This document shows positions 9,982 through 18,728 of a stretch of 64,000 nt of DNA, piece by piece. The notes under the pieces are model-generated. The model was not told where the DNA came from. It was given only the letters and a program-made list of their open reading frames with translations, and searched no databases. The stretch covers positions 1,426,001-1,490,000 of the forward strand of contig JACKDX010000001.1 of assembly GCA_020633325.1 (NCBI GenBank), written 5' to 3'. Source of the stretch: Myxococcales bacterium. GTDB lineage: Bacteria > Myxococcota_A > Polyangia > Polyangiales > GCA-016699535. A program made the position numbers and the translations under genes. Position 1 is the first letter of the stretch. Each line of letters begins with the position of its first letter.

Positions 9982-10131
9982 ATGATGATCACCCGTGAAG
10001 GGCAAAGCCACAACGGTGGTGGCTGGCTGATCTGGAACCTCACGCAAGATTCCGATGATGATGCCGCGCAGGGCACCGCCGGGCAATTGCGACTGAAGCC
10101 CGCGCGGGCCTATGTTCGAGGCAGATTCTAA
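9982..10131 (+). pseudogene. 3' remnant of a second CsgG/PEGA membrane protein
   Basis: The in-frame codons read GGGWLIWNLTQDSDDD, then GQLRLKPARAYVRGRF and stop. This matches the last ~38 residues of the gene ending at 8786 (GGGWLLWNLNNNDTG, QLRLTPMGASVQGRF). Similarity starts at 10015; bases 9982-10014 supply a fortuitous ATG. It ends 2 bases before the second Cys-rich lipoprotein gene, reproducing the gene order upstream. I infer an ancestral duplication of the PEGA plus Cys-rich gene pair, mostly deleted at the IS30 remnant. Confidence 0.8.
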
Positions 10132-10133
10132 CC

Positions 10134-11015
10134 ATGCATAAATGGCTAATGCTTTTCATACTTGCGTTTGCCTCGCTCGGCGGCTGCCTCGCCAAAGACA
10201 AATACCACCTCCCGCACGAATGCGCCGATGGCTGTCCCACCGACCGGCCCCTATGTAGCGAGGTGCTAGAGCGATGCGTGCAATGCCTGGAAAACAGCGA
10301 TTGCAAAGACCCGGAAAGGCCTTTGTGCCAGGTGAGCACGGGAAAATGCGGCGCCTGTCTTGAGAGCGGCGATTGCACCGAGAAAGAGCATGCGCGCTGC
10401 GACGCAGAGACCCTCGCTTGCACCACGTGCGAAAAACATGCCGACTGTGCCAACATAGCAGGCACAGAGGCCTGCGGCCCGACGGGGGTATGCGTAGAGT
10501 GCACACCCGACAACGAAGCGGCGTGTGAGGGAAAGGTATGCGACCCTGATACGCTCACGTGCTCTTCAAGTATTGAGCGGGGCAAGACCGGGACATGCCA
10601 GAGCTGCCTCACCGATACGCAGTGTATCGCCGCGCACAAATGCATCCCCTTGGCCTACCAAGAGAGCCCGCACGGCAACTACTGCATGAAGCTGAAAAGC
10701 GCTGGGTGCGCCGAGCCACATCAGTTAGTCATCCCTCGCAAGAGTGTGCTGTCCGCGAACGATGATGCGCCCGAAGAGTACTGTGGCCTCAACGAGTCTC
10801 TGGCGACCTGCGAGGCGATTTTAGCTTTTAATCGAGAGTGCGATAGCATGACCGATGCGAGCAAGTGCGATGCCGACGGCGCGATATGTCGAGAAGTTAA
10901 CGGCGCCGCCAACCGCTGCACGTACTACTGCCAAAACGCTACGCAGTGCCAACCCGGTATCGTTTGTGCATCCTCGAGCGACCCCTTTGCGGACAACAAC
11001 TACTGCGGGAAGTAG
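10134..11015 (+). CDS. Cys-rich secreted lipoprotein, copy 2
   Basis: A 293-residue lipoprotein with signal LFILAFASLGGC, a good lipobox that places Cys18 as the acylated residue. Cys modules follow (CVQCLENSDC, CGACLESGDC, CTTCEKHADC), then a central CQSCLTDTQC and a C-terminal Cys pair region. It is a paralogue of 8786-9676, with an identical stretch around LCSEVLERCVQCLE, but diverged elsewhere. The start lies two bases after the broken PEGA gene's stop. Its own stop TAG shares its final G with the GGG edge of the second IS30 remnant, so the element joins exactly at the 3' end. Likely surface protein; role unknown. Confidence 0.75.
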   Translation: MHKWLMLFILAFASLGGCLAKDKYHLPHECADGCPTDRPLCSEVLERCVQCLENSDCKDPERPLCQVSTGKCGACLESGDCTEKEHARCDAETLACTTCEKHADCANIAGTEACGPTGVCVECTPDNEAACEGKVCDPDTLTCSSSIERGKTGTCQSCLTDTQCIAAHKCIPLAYQESPHGNYCMKLKSAGCAEPHQLVIPRKSVLSANDDAPEEYCGLNESLATCEAILAFNRECDSMTDASKCDADGAICREVNGAANRCTYYCQNATQCQPGIVCASSSDPFADNNYCGK

Positions 11016-11186
11016 GGTCACTGGTGAATTCAAGCGGCTAGCGCAACACGGGTGCGAAAATACTGGGCTGGGGTCATCCAGTCCAGGATCTGCCAAGGGC
11101 GAGTGTTGAGCTCTAAAGCAATGCGAGTGAAGTCGGATGGGCTAAAGAGGGAAAGGTCGGCATTTTCAGACAAGTATGGGCGAAGC
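11015..11186 (-). mobile_element. IS30-family transposase C-terminal remnant, copy 2
   Basis: It is an exact 172-base copy of 9704-9875, encoding the last ~50 residues of an IS30 transposase on the minus strand (ELNTRPWQILDWMTPAQ). It begins at GGGTCACT and stops abruptly at GGCGAAGC. There it is fused to the 3' end of a Cys-rich lipoprotein gene. Inactive. Confidence 0.8.
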
Positions 11187-11235
11187 TCTCGAATGCGGCG
11201 GCAGCCCCCAGCATTGCCAGCCACCCCCACCATGA
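11186..11235 (+). pseudogene. 3' scrap of a third Cys-rich lipoprotein gene
   Basis: The sequence encodes LECGGSPQHCQPPPP and stop. It nearly matches the end of the gene at 8786-9676 (LECGDTPQHCRPPPP), so it is the tail of another paralogue. It directly abuts the IS30 remnant, giving a recombination breakpoint. Confidence 0.75.
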
Positions 11236-11330
11236 CGCCGCCACCAACCTCGCGGGAGCGTCCTCGGGCGGCGAAAATTGGGCTCAAATGAACCCGACCT
11301 GCCTTGCTGGCTTGGGCAGTCGGGTCTGTT

Positions 11331-13013
11331 ATGGTTAGGAGGATGCTTGAGCAACGCCGTAGGGAAGGGTGTGGGTCTGCCTGTGCTACAGTGGTACTGG
11401 CGCTATGCTTCTCGACGTCGGGCTGTCCGGGCCCCACGGATTGCACCAATCCCGTACATGCGGAGACGTGCGGCAAGGACAAAGTCGAGTTGGTGTTGAC
11501 GGTCGCGTCCCCCATTGCGCGCATGCGCTCCGGCGAAGGAGCCAGCATCGCTGTTTCGATCGAGCGCAAGGGCGAGTGGCTGCGAGACGCTACGGTCACA
11601 TTTAGCGCCGTGGACCTTGTCAATGGTGTGAGCATGGAACCTGTGGCGATTGGTCCCGAGGCCACCGAAACCACGCTTAAGCTGCATGCGGATGGGGTGT
11701 TGCCCCAAGGGGTATTCCCCTTTTCAGTACTTGCGCAGCCGTCCGATCACCGCATTCCTCTGGCTGAAGCCCGACTCGAAGCGGTCATCCCGGGGCCACG
11801 CGGCACGTTTGATTTGAGCTTCGGCGCGGATGGAACCGTTCTGCTGAAGGAATACGGAAGACGCCATGTCGCATACGGCGCCGATCAGGATGCCAGTGGC
11901 CGCCTGCTGATAGCGGGGCGCACGTACGAAGCGCCGCCCCGAGCGTGGCTCGTGCGACTGCAGCGGGACGGGACCCTCGATACCGAATTCACCGAGCGCG
12001 CCTCGGACAGCTTCGAGTCCGTTCTTGCAAGCGGTCTTAACGAGGTTCACATTGTGGCTGAAGGTGCCCTTGTCGCAGGCCGGGTAAGAGCATCCGAGGA
12101 CCCAAACAATCCGGGGGAATTGATCGAGCCGCTCTTGGTCGCGCGACTTGCCGAGAATGGCAGTCTCGACCCGACATTCGGAACGAGAGGGGCCTATATT
12201 AATCATGAAACGGACCCCGGCTTCTCCTACTCGCCGGGCTATCCGGACTACAGCCAGGCCTTTTTAGTACTTAGAGAGAACGATCTGGTGGCCGGTGTGA
12301 GTCAGAATACGTACCGCATCGACGCGGTCCTTAGTCTCTTGCCCGACGGTCGGATCAACGAAGAGTTTGGAGAGGGCGGCTACCTCATCGGAGTCGACCC
12401 GCCGGCCAGCTCACCGCCGCTTGTTGGCCAAGAAGGCATTGTGTATTGGCAAAGCGGTAGCTCACTCCAGCTGTTGAAGGGTGATACCTTCGCCCCGTTT
12501 GAATCGGATCTTTCCACCATAGAAGACAAGATCAAGACTCTCGACTCGCGACTCAAGGATGCTTATTTCGTCGAATGCGACGTCGGACCTGCCAATCAAA
12601 TACTGTGCGCCGGCTCGTACGAGATTGAGCTTGAGCAGGAGCAAACTTCTCGCCGGGCGTGGACGGCGAGGATTCTGGCAGATGGGAAGCTTGACCCCAG
12701 CTTTGGGCAGGGCGGCATTGTGTTACGATCCACCAGAGCGGCGACGGTAGATGTGGAAAATCAAGGGGTCGAAATCCTTGAGGGTGGTGCAACCCTGCTG
12801 TGTGGTTTTGATGACGCCGGCAATGGCGTCGTGACCTCATATCTATTAGCGCAATATCCCGATGGCAGCCCGCAGCTGCCGTTTGGTGACGAAGGGAAGG
12901 CAGTGATTTTTACGTACGATTACCGGCGCATGGTTGTGGACAGGGCGCGCGGTCAGGTCAGTCTAGTCTATTCCCTGAGCGCGGGGCTCCGCATCGATCG
13001 CTACTGGCTCTAA
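11331..13013 (+). CDS. Delta-60 repeat lipoprotein, copy 1
   Basis: About 560 residues. The signal VVLALCFSTSGC suggests a lipoprotein. Residues ~45-155 form an Ig-like region (ELVLTVASPIARMRSGEGAS; IERKGEWLRDATVTF). After that come repeats of the delta-60 type, with a strand motif like DASGRLLIAG followed by VRLQRDGTLDTEF, AENGSLDPTFGTRGAY and ADGKLDPSFGQGGIVLR, consistent with a beta-propeller. Start candidates are ATG 11331 and ATG 11343. AGGAGG lies immediately before 11343, too close for that start, so 11331 is preferred. A paralogue of similar length and order is at 56726-58315 on the other strand. The ligand is unknown. Confidence 0.75.
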   Translation: MVRRMLEQRRREGCGSACATVVLALCFSTSGCPGPTDCTNPVHAETCGKDKVELVLTVASPIARMRSGEGASIAVSIERKGEWLRDATVTFSAVDLVNGVSMEPVAIGPEATETTLKLHADGVLPQGVFPFSVLAQPSDHRIPLAEARLEAVIPGPRGTFDLSFGADGTVLLKEYGRRHVAYGADQDASGRLLIAGRTYEAPPRAWLVRLQRDGTLDTEFTERASDSFESVLASGLNEVHIVAEGALVAGRVRASEDPNNPGELIEPLLVARLAENGSLDPTFGTRGAYINHETDPGFSYSPGYPDYSQAFLVLRENDLVAGVSQNTYRIDAVLSLLPDGRINEEFGEGGYLIGVDPPASSPPLVGQEGIVYWQSGSSLQLLKGDTFAPFESDLSTIEDKIKTLDSRLKDAYFVECDVGPANQILCAGSYEIELEQEQTSRRAWTARILADGKLDPSFGQGGIVLRSTRAATVDVENQGVEILEGGATLLCGFDDAGNGVVTSYLLAQYPDGSPQLPFGDEGKAVIFTYDYRRMVVDRARGQVSLVYSLSAGLRIDRYWL

Positions 13014-13164
13014 GGGCACAGCGAGCATCCTTGCATCGCTGGCGGTATTGCCCCGGCTGTCACCTCGGGAGCACTCGCACCAGGGGTCTGAAGCCCGCTC
13101 TGCCACGGCCCGTGACTTGACAGACATCGGGCCCACATGTTGCTCTGCGTTCCCAGCAGACCTT

Positions 13165-13240
<76 letters not shown>

Positions 13241-13472
13241 AATCGTTGCGCACGTGCTGGCAGTTGCCCACTGCAACTGCGTAGAGTTAGCGGGTCTGCA
13301 GCCACGGACCGGATGCGAGCGGTCTTGGTGTTCATCGGTGCACAGCACCTTGGTTGCCCCATACCTGCGCTCTGCGCGTGACTGGCGAATTACATTGTCA
13401 CTGTAATTATGCGCGGGGTAGCGTGAGGAATAGCCCTTGCTTTCGGCGGCGGTAGCCTGTAAAGGGCTTTCT

Positions 13473-13487
13473 TGAAAATGATTATCA
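13473..13487 (+). promoter_or_regulatory. Fur-box-like operator upstream of the imelysin operon
   Basis: TGAAAATGATTATCA matches the 7-1-7 Fur consensus TGATAATNATTATCA at all but one defined position. It lies 55 bases upstream of the first imelysin start. The element is seen in the sequence; regulation by iron is inferred from the consensus and from the gene content. Confidence 0.75.
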
Positions 13488-13542
13488 AAACCTTTTTCAC
13501 TGGTTTTCGAGGTGAGTCGAGGGCCACAGGAGCGGTCGAGGC

Positions 13543-14733
13543 ATGAACGTGATTTGGAAGACATGGGGTGTACTGGGGATCATCGGCTTGGGTTCGGTTG
13601 CCTGTGGTGACGATCAGCCGATGGGCGCCGTGCCCGATGCGCTTACGCGAGAGGCGGTCGTCAGCTATGCGAATATCGTGCATGCGAGCTATGCGGATTC
13701 CCTGAGCACGGCCGAGGCTTTAAAAACCGCAAATGCGGCACTCGTCGCTCAGCCCAGCGAAGAAGCTTTGACGGAAGCACGGGACGCGTGGTTGGCGGCG
13801 CGAGAGCCTTACCTCGAGACAGAAGTCTACCGATTTTACGACGGTCCCATCGACAATGCCGAGGACGGTCCAGAGGCGCTGATGAATGCATGGCCCCTCG
13901 ACGAAAACTACATTGACTACGTCGAAGGAGACGCTGAGGCGGGCATCATCAACGATGCTGAGGTCGCGATTGATGCCAGCACGCTGGAGTCCCTCAACGA
14001 GCAAGGTGGCGAAAGGAACATCGCCACGGGATACCACGCGGTGGAGTTTCTGCTGTGGGGACAAGACCTGAGCGCAGATGGACCAGGTGCACGTCCTTAC
14101 ACCGACTATGTGGTGGGCGCAGGCTCTACGGCATCCAATCAGGAACGCCGCGGGGAGTATTTGAGCACAGTGTCTGATTTGTTGGTTGAAAACTTGGCAG
14201 GATTGATGGCCGCATGGGCTTTAGATGACGAAACCAACTACCGTGCTGGCTTTATCAATCTAGCGCCCAAAGAAGGCCTGAGGCGCATTCTCACGGGCAT
14301 GATCATTTTGAGTGGGTTTGAGACGGGCGGAGAGCGCTTACAGGCGGCGGTGGATTCCGGCGAACAGGAAGAGGAACATTCCTGTTTCAGCGACAATACC
14401 CATCGCGACATGATTCAAGACATAGAAGGCGTGCAAAACGTATATCTCGGCACGTATGATGCGCTAAGCGGAACTGACATCTCTGGCACAGGAATCCGTG
14501 ATGTGGTGGCAGACCGCGACGAAGCACTCGCGCAAGCCATCGCGGACAAGATAACGGAGAGCCTGGCCAAAGCCAATGCGTTGCAAGTGCCCTTTGATCA
14601 GGAGATTCAATCCGATAACACGGAGGGCAGAAATCGCGTGATTGCGCTCGTCACTTCCCTTCACGAGCTTGAGAGATTGTTGCAAGATGCCTTCCGACTA
14701 TTTGAGCTGGATGTTCCGGATGATCCGGCGTAA
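13543..14733 (+). CDS. Imelysin-family (M75/EfeO-M75-like) periplasmic lipoprotein
   Basis: A 396-residue protein with a lipoprotein-type signal (LGIIGLGSVACGDD). The imelysin fold has two four-helix bundles and the hallmark GxHxxE motif, here GYHAVEFLLWG at ~165-175. The family is tied to periplasmic iron handling, and the 'peptidase' name is probably historical. Other family blocks are AAREPYLETEVYRFYDGPID and the helical C-terminal half. AGGAG at 13528-13532 supports the ATG at 13543. It is first in an apparent operon behind a Fur-like box. The next gene begins 13 bases after its stop. Confidence 0.9.
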   Translation: MNVIWKTWGVLGIIGLGSVACGDDQPMGAVPDALTREAVVSYANIVHASYADSLSTAEALKTANAALVAQPSEEALTEARDAWLAAREPYLETEVYRFYDGPIDNAEDGPEALMNAWPLDENYIDYVEGDAEAGIINDAEVAIDASTLESLNEQGGERNIATGYHAVEFLLWGQDLSADGPGARPYTDYVVGAGSTASNQERRGEYLSTVSDLLVENLAGLMAAWALDDETNYRAGFINLAPKEGLRRILTGMIILSGFETGGERLQAAVDSGEQEEEHSCFSDNTHRDMIQDIEGVQNVYLGTYDALSGTDISGTGIRDVVADRDEALAQAIADKITESLAKANALQVPFDQEIQSDNTEGRNRVIALVTSLHELERLLQDAFRLFELDVPDDPA

Positions 14734-14746
14734 GGGCCTGACCGCG

Positions 14747-16183
14747 ATGCGGTCTGGTGTGCTTCAGAGATCCATGAATTACGGATGGGCATTGGCCTTT
14801 GCGTGCATTGCCGCCGTGTGGATGCTCGGGTGTGCGTCCGATGAAGACGAAATTGCGGCCGATCCAGCTGAACGATTGCCTGGCGGCTCGACGACCAACA
14901 CGCTGCTTTTTGGAGTCAACGCATTTACGCGCCCGGCAGAGAATATTCTAACGGACCATGAGCCCTTGTTTTTTACGGGCAACAGTTTTTTCAACCAGTC
15001 CTGGGTCGAGGCCGCCTCGAGCACCACGGCACGGGATGGCTTAGGACCTCTATTTAGCGCACGCTCGTGTTCAGCGTGCCATTTCAAAGATGGCAGGGGA
15101 CGCCCTCCGCTCGATGAGGGCGAAGCCTTTGTCGGCCTCATTCTGGGCATAGGCGTGACACAGCTGGACCACGGCCTTTCGCGCATCGTTGCAGATCCCA
15201 TCTATGGGAATCAGTTGCAAGAGTTCGCGTTGCCAAGCATTCCGGCGGAGGCCACGCCGCACGTGCGCTACGAAGCCATTCAAGGGCAGTATCCCGACGG
15301 GGAACCATTCGAGCTCGAGCATCCAATGTATGAAATCACAGACCCCGCCTACGGTGATCCTTCTGCCGAGCTTGTGCTGATGCCCCGGGTGGCGCCACCG
15401 GTGGCCGGTATGGGGCTATTGGATGCGATTCCAGAGGAGCGACTCCGTGCCCTCGAAGATCCCGAGGACAAGGATGGCGACGGCATCAGTGGCCGCATCC
15501 GGATGGTGGAAGATGTCACATTGCAGCAGCTCAAGCCGGGACGGTACGGCTGGAAGGCCGAAAAACCCTCGATTCGGCAACAGGTCGCAACGGCATTTCG
15601 CAACGACATCGGCATCAGCAATCCCGTTTTTGACACGGACGATTGCACAGCCTCACAGCCTCAGTGTCGGCAAGCGCCTGCGGGGGGCGAGCCCGAAATC
15701 GGTTCCGATATTTTCGACAAGGTGGTCGCGTACAATCATCTCCTGGCCGTCCCTGCGCGCCCATTCTTTGATGACAAAGGCGTATTGCAGGGCAAGAAAC
15801 TGTTTGAAGAACTCAATTGCGGTGGGTGCCATGTGCCAAGTCACGAAACCGGTGATGCAGAATTCGAAGAGCTATCGCACCAACGCATTTTCCCTTACAC
15901 CGATCTTTTGCTTCACGACATGGGAATAGCGCTGAGTGATGCGTTCGCAGCCGGTGTGCTACCTCCCGCAGAAGCGCAAGAGTGGCGTACGCCGCCTTTA
16001 TGGGGCATTGGACGCACCCACGAGGTCAACGGTCATACGCGATTTATGCATGACGGGCGGGCGCGAAGTTTGGAAGAGGCCATCTTATGGCACGGCGGTG
16101 AAGCAAAGTCCGCGCGCGACATGTTTAAAGCGCTTTCTAGAGAGGAGCGGGCGCTCCTTCTGAAGTTTTTGGACTCACTGTGA
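14747..16183 (+). CDS. Di-haem oxidoreductase (DUF1111, 'thiol oxidoreductase') lipoprotein
   Basis: About 478 residues with a signal ending AVWMLGCAS. Two c-type haem motifs are visible: CSACH near residue ~105 (SARSCSACHFKDGRG) and CGGCH near ~360 (ELNCGGCHVPSHETG). Between and after them lie typical DUF1111 blocks, including GDGISGRIR, LLHDMG and WRTPPLWGIG. The family sits beside imelysins in iron-regulated clusters and is thought to do periplasmic redox chemistry on iron or its ligand. The frame is open further upstream, but ATG 14747 (AAGGG 10 bases before) lies just after the previous stop. The next gene overlaps by 4 bases (GTGA). Confidence 0.9.
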   Translation: MRSGVLQRSMNYGWALAFACIAAVWMLGCASDEDEIAADPAERLPGGSTTNTLLFGVNAFTRPAENILTDHEPLFFTGNSFFNQSWVEAASSTTARDGLGPLFSARSCSACHFKDGRGRPPLDEGEAFVGLILGIGVTQLDHGLSRIVADPIYGNQLQEFALPSIPAEATPHVRYEAIQGQYPDGEPFELEHPMYEITDPAYGDPSAELVLMPRVAPPVAGMGLLDAIPEERLRALEDPEDKDGDGISGRIRMVEDVTLQQLKPGRYGWKAEKPSIRQQVATAFRNDIGISNPVFDTDDCTASQPQCRQAPAGGEPEIGSDIFDKVVAYNHLLAVPARPFFDDKGVLQGKKLFEELNCGGCHVPSHETGDAEFEELSHQRIFPYTDLLLHDMGIALSDAFAAGVLPPAEAQEWRTPPLWGIGRTHEVNGHTRFMHDGRARSLEEAILWHGGEAKSARDMFKALSREERALLLKFLDSL

Positions 16184-17277
16184 AGGCAACAAACGTGAGG
16201 GGCTCGCTAGGGATATTGATTCTTCTGTCCGGTACGGCGGGCTGTTCGAGCACCGACACCGACTCGCGCAAGGAAGTGTTGGCTTCCCTTGGGCAAGCAG
16301 TAATTCTCGATGGCTATCAAACTTTTAGCCAAGACACGCTTGCCCTGCACACAGCTTCGTCAGCGTTTTGCAGCGCGCCAGACGAGAACTCCCTCGAACA
16401 GGCGCAAGCGGCGTGGGACAAGGCGCGCGAAAGCTGGAAGCGCATGGAAGTCTTCGCGTTCGGACCTTACGTAAAGTACCCGGACCGACTTGGTCCCAAC
16501 ATCGATTTCTGGCCGGCGAGAGGGGATCTCATTGGGGAGGTATTAGCGGATGACGATGCCATAACGACTGAATCCATGCCGAGTCGGGGTGCAGCCAGAC
16601 GGGGGTTGCCGGTGCTCGAGTACCTCTTGTACGCGGAAAAAGACGCGAGCTTGGACGCGTTCAGCTCCCAGGATAGGCGTTGCGAGTATTTGATGGCAGC
16701 CAGCGCTGATCTCAACCACTTGGCTTTGGCGATGTTAAAAGCCTGGGATCCAGCACAACAAGGCTATCTCAAAGAGCTTACCGAACCCCACTCTGGATCG
16801 ATGTACATGAACTCACAAGAGGCCATGTCAGAGGTCGTAAACCGCATGGCGTTCAGCATTGAAGACATTCGCCGGGACAAACTGGGTGCGCCGCTCGGTG
16901 ACACTCAGATAGGTATTGCGCATCCTGAAAGCGTCGAGTCGTTTTATAGCGGTCGATCCCTAAAAGACATTCGTGATGTATTATCCACGATCGAGGTGCT
17001 GTTTTCTGGTTCGGAGAAAAAGAACGCGCGCGGGCTTGTGAGTTTGCCATCGTTGAAGGAGAGAAAGGACCTCATTGACGCGTTTTCCGCCAAGTTTGGC
17101 CAAGTGACTGGGGACCTCGATGCGATTGACGGTCCGCTTTCTTCGGCCGTCCAAGAGCAGCCGGCGTTCGTGGAACGCGCGATAAAGAGCTTGGGAGAGC
17201 TCCAAACACTCATTCACGCAGACGTGATGAACGTGCTCGGATTGAGTATCGCCTTTAACGATACCGACGGTGACTGA
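16180..17277 (+). CDS. Second imelysin-family lipoprotein
   Basis: A 365-residue protein with signal ILILLSGTAGCSS. It carries imelysin-like blocks SWKRMEVFAFGP, NIDFWPARGD and GLPVLEYLLY. The last replaces the GxHxxE motif with a Pro-Val-Leu-Glu form, as in the second imelysin of comparable operons. GTG start overlaps the upstream stop by 4 bases (GTGA), and the HTTM gene overlaps its end by 8 bases, so translation is coupled. The two imelysins probably act in the same periplasmic iron pathway. Binding residues differ, so they are not redundant copies. Confidence 0.87.
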   Translation: MKATNVRGSLGILILLSGTAGCSSTDTDSRKEVLASLGQAVILDGYQTFSQDTLALHTASSAFCSAPDENSLEQAQAAWDKARESWKRMEVFAFGPYVKYPDRLGPNIDFWPARGDLIGEVLADDDAITTESMPSRGAARRGLPVLEYLLYAEKDASLDAFSSQDRRCEYLMAASADLNHLALAMLKAWDPAQQGYLKELTEPHSGSMYMNSQEAMSEVVNRMAFSIEDIRRDKLGAPLGDTQIGIAHPESVESFYSGRSLKDIRDVLSTIEVLFSGSEKKNARGLVSLPSLKERKDLIDAFSAKFGQVTGDLDAIDGPLSSAVQEQPAFVERAIKSLGELQTLIHADVMNVLGLSIAFNDTDGD

Positions 17278-18616
17278 GCCAAGGGTTGTGCTGCTGGGCA
17301 TCAGACGCTGGCTCAACGTGCCTCAAGATCCGGCAGGTTTGGCCGCATTTCGCGTGCTGTTCGGGGCACTCATGTGCGCAGCTACAGTGAGGTTCTGGGC
17401 CAAGGGCTGGATCTATGCCATCTACCTCAAGCCGACCTTTCACTTCACCTACCTGGGCTTCGAATGGGTGAGGCCGTGGGGAAACGTTGCAATGTATGCG
17501 CATTTTTTGGCCATGGCTCTCAGCGCGGCATGCATTGCGTTGGGAATAAAGACGCGATTGTTTGCCTGCGGGTTTTTCTTGTTATTCACCTGGGCCGAGC
17601 TGATCGAAAAAGCAGTGTATCTCAACCATTACTACTTAGTGACGCTGCTGTCGTTGCTGCTGATCGTCGTCCCGACGGACCACGTGTGGGCGGTATGGCC
17701 TCACCGAGCGTCAAAAGCCGAGATATGGCCAGGAAGATGGACGTATGGGTTAATGCGCGCGCAAATCGCCATTGTGTATATCTTTGCAGGTTTCGCCAAG
17801 CTCAACAGCGACTGGCTCTTTCACGCACAGCCGCTGCGCATTTGGCTGCAAAACTACGAAAGCTGGCCGTTGATTGGCCCGTGGGTTGCGAGCGTACCTG
17901 TTGCATATGCGATGAGCTGGGCAGGAGCGGCCTTTGATTTCAGCATCTGGCTTTGGTTGTCCATCAGAAGGACGCGCCGCGTTGCTTACGGAATAGCCGT
18001 CATCTTTCATATCTTGATTTGGAGCATGTTCCAGGTGGGGATGTTCTCGTGGATCATGTTGGCGGCAGCTACGCTGTTTCTTGATCCCCGCTGGCCTCGG
18101 ACCATGCTCGCCAAATGGGCCGGACAGCAATCCGCGAAGAGCGTAGGCTTGCCTGCGCCAGGCTCACCTCTCGGGGCGCAATTCACACTGTGCATGGGCT
18201 TCTGGCTTTTCATACAGTGCGTCATTCCCTTGAGGTTCGTGCTTTACCCCGGTCATGTGAACTGGACCGAGCAAGGATTTCGCTTTGCGTGGCGCGTCAT
18301 GCTGGTTGAAAAAACCGGCCACGTGGAGTACCGCGTTCAACCTCGCAACGCCTTGCGCGCGTTTCGCGTGTATCCGCGCGAAGAACTTGAATATTTTCAG
18401 TATCGGATGCTTTCTACCCAGCCAGACATGATTCATGAATATGCTCTTCATTTGGCGCATGACTACCGGCGCAAGGGATACGGCGATGTGTCCGTGTTTG
18501 CCGATGCGTTTGTCGCATGGAATGCGCGGCGATCGCGGCGCATCGTCGATCCCAGGGTGGATTTGGCAAGACAGCCAAGGTCCCTCAGGCCGGCCACCTG
18601 GATTGTGCCTCTTTAG
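17270..18616 (+). CDS. HTTM-domain membrane protein (vitamin K-dependent gamma-carboxylase-like)
   Basis: A 448-residue polytopic protein of the HTTM family (horizontally transferred transmembrane), distantly related to eukaryotic gamma-glutamyl carboxylase. Family blocks are AAFRVLFGALMCAATVRFW, the YLNHYYLVTLLSLLL segment, QIAIVYIFAGFAKLNSDWL and FHILIWSMFQVGMFSWIML. The C-terminal ~110 residues are soluble. Its chemistry is unproven in bacteria; association with imelysin and di-haem oxidoreductase genes is a recurring pattern. GTG start overlaps the previous gene by 8 bases. The 112-base gap to the next gene shows no clear terminator. Confidence 0.87.
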   Translation: MTEPRVVLLGIRRWLNVPQDPAGLAAFRVLFGALMCAATVRFWAKGWIYAIYLKPTFHFTYLGFEWVRPWGNVAMYAHFLAMALSAACIALGIKTRLFACGFFLLFTWAELIEKAVYLNHYYLVTLLSLLLIVVPTDHVWAVWPHRASKAEIWPGRWTYGLMRAQIAIVYIFAGFAKLNSDWLFHAQPLRIWLQNYESWPLIGPWVASVPVAYAMSWAGAAFDFSIWLWLSIRRTRRVAYGIAVIFHILIWSMFQVGMFSWIMLAAATLFLDPRWPRTMLAKWAGQQSAKSVGLPAPGSPLGAQFTLCMGFWLFIQCVIPLRFVLYPGHVNWTEQGFRFAWRVMLVEKTGHVEYRVQPRNALRAFRVYPREELEYFQYRMLSTQPDMIHEYALHLAHDYRRKGYGDVSVFADAFVAWNARRSRRIVDPRVDLARQPRSLRPATWIVPL

Positions 18617-18728
18617 CGGCGCTGCCCCATCAGCGGTTCATTGGCGATCGCCTCGGTTTGACAGCTGGCCAGGGGTGCATCTATGAACGGTTGGATACAG
18701 GCGCAGCTATAGAAGACAGGAGTGGACG

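Noticed and set aside
13259..13280. Hairpin GCAGTTG/CAACTGC after tRNA-Phe considered as a terminator
   Set aside because: No T-run follows and the stem is short.
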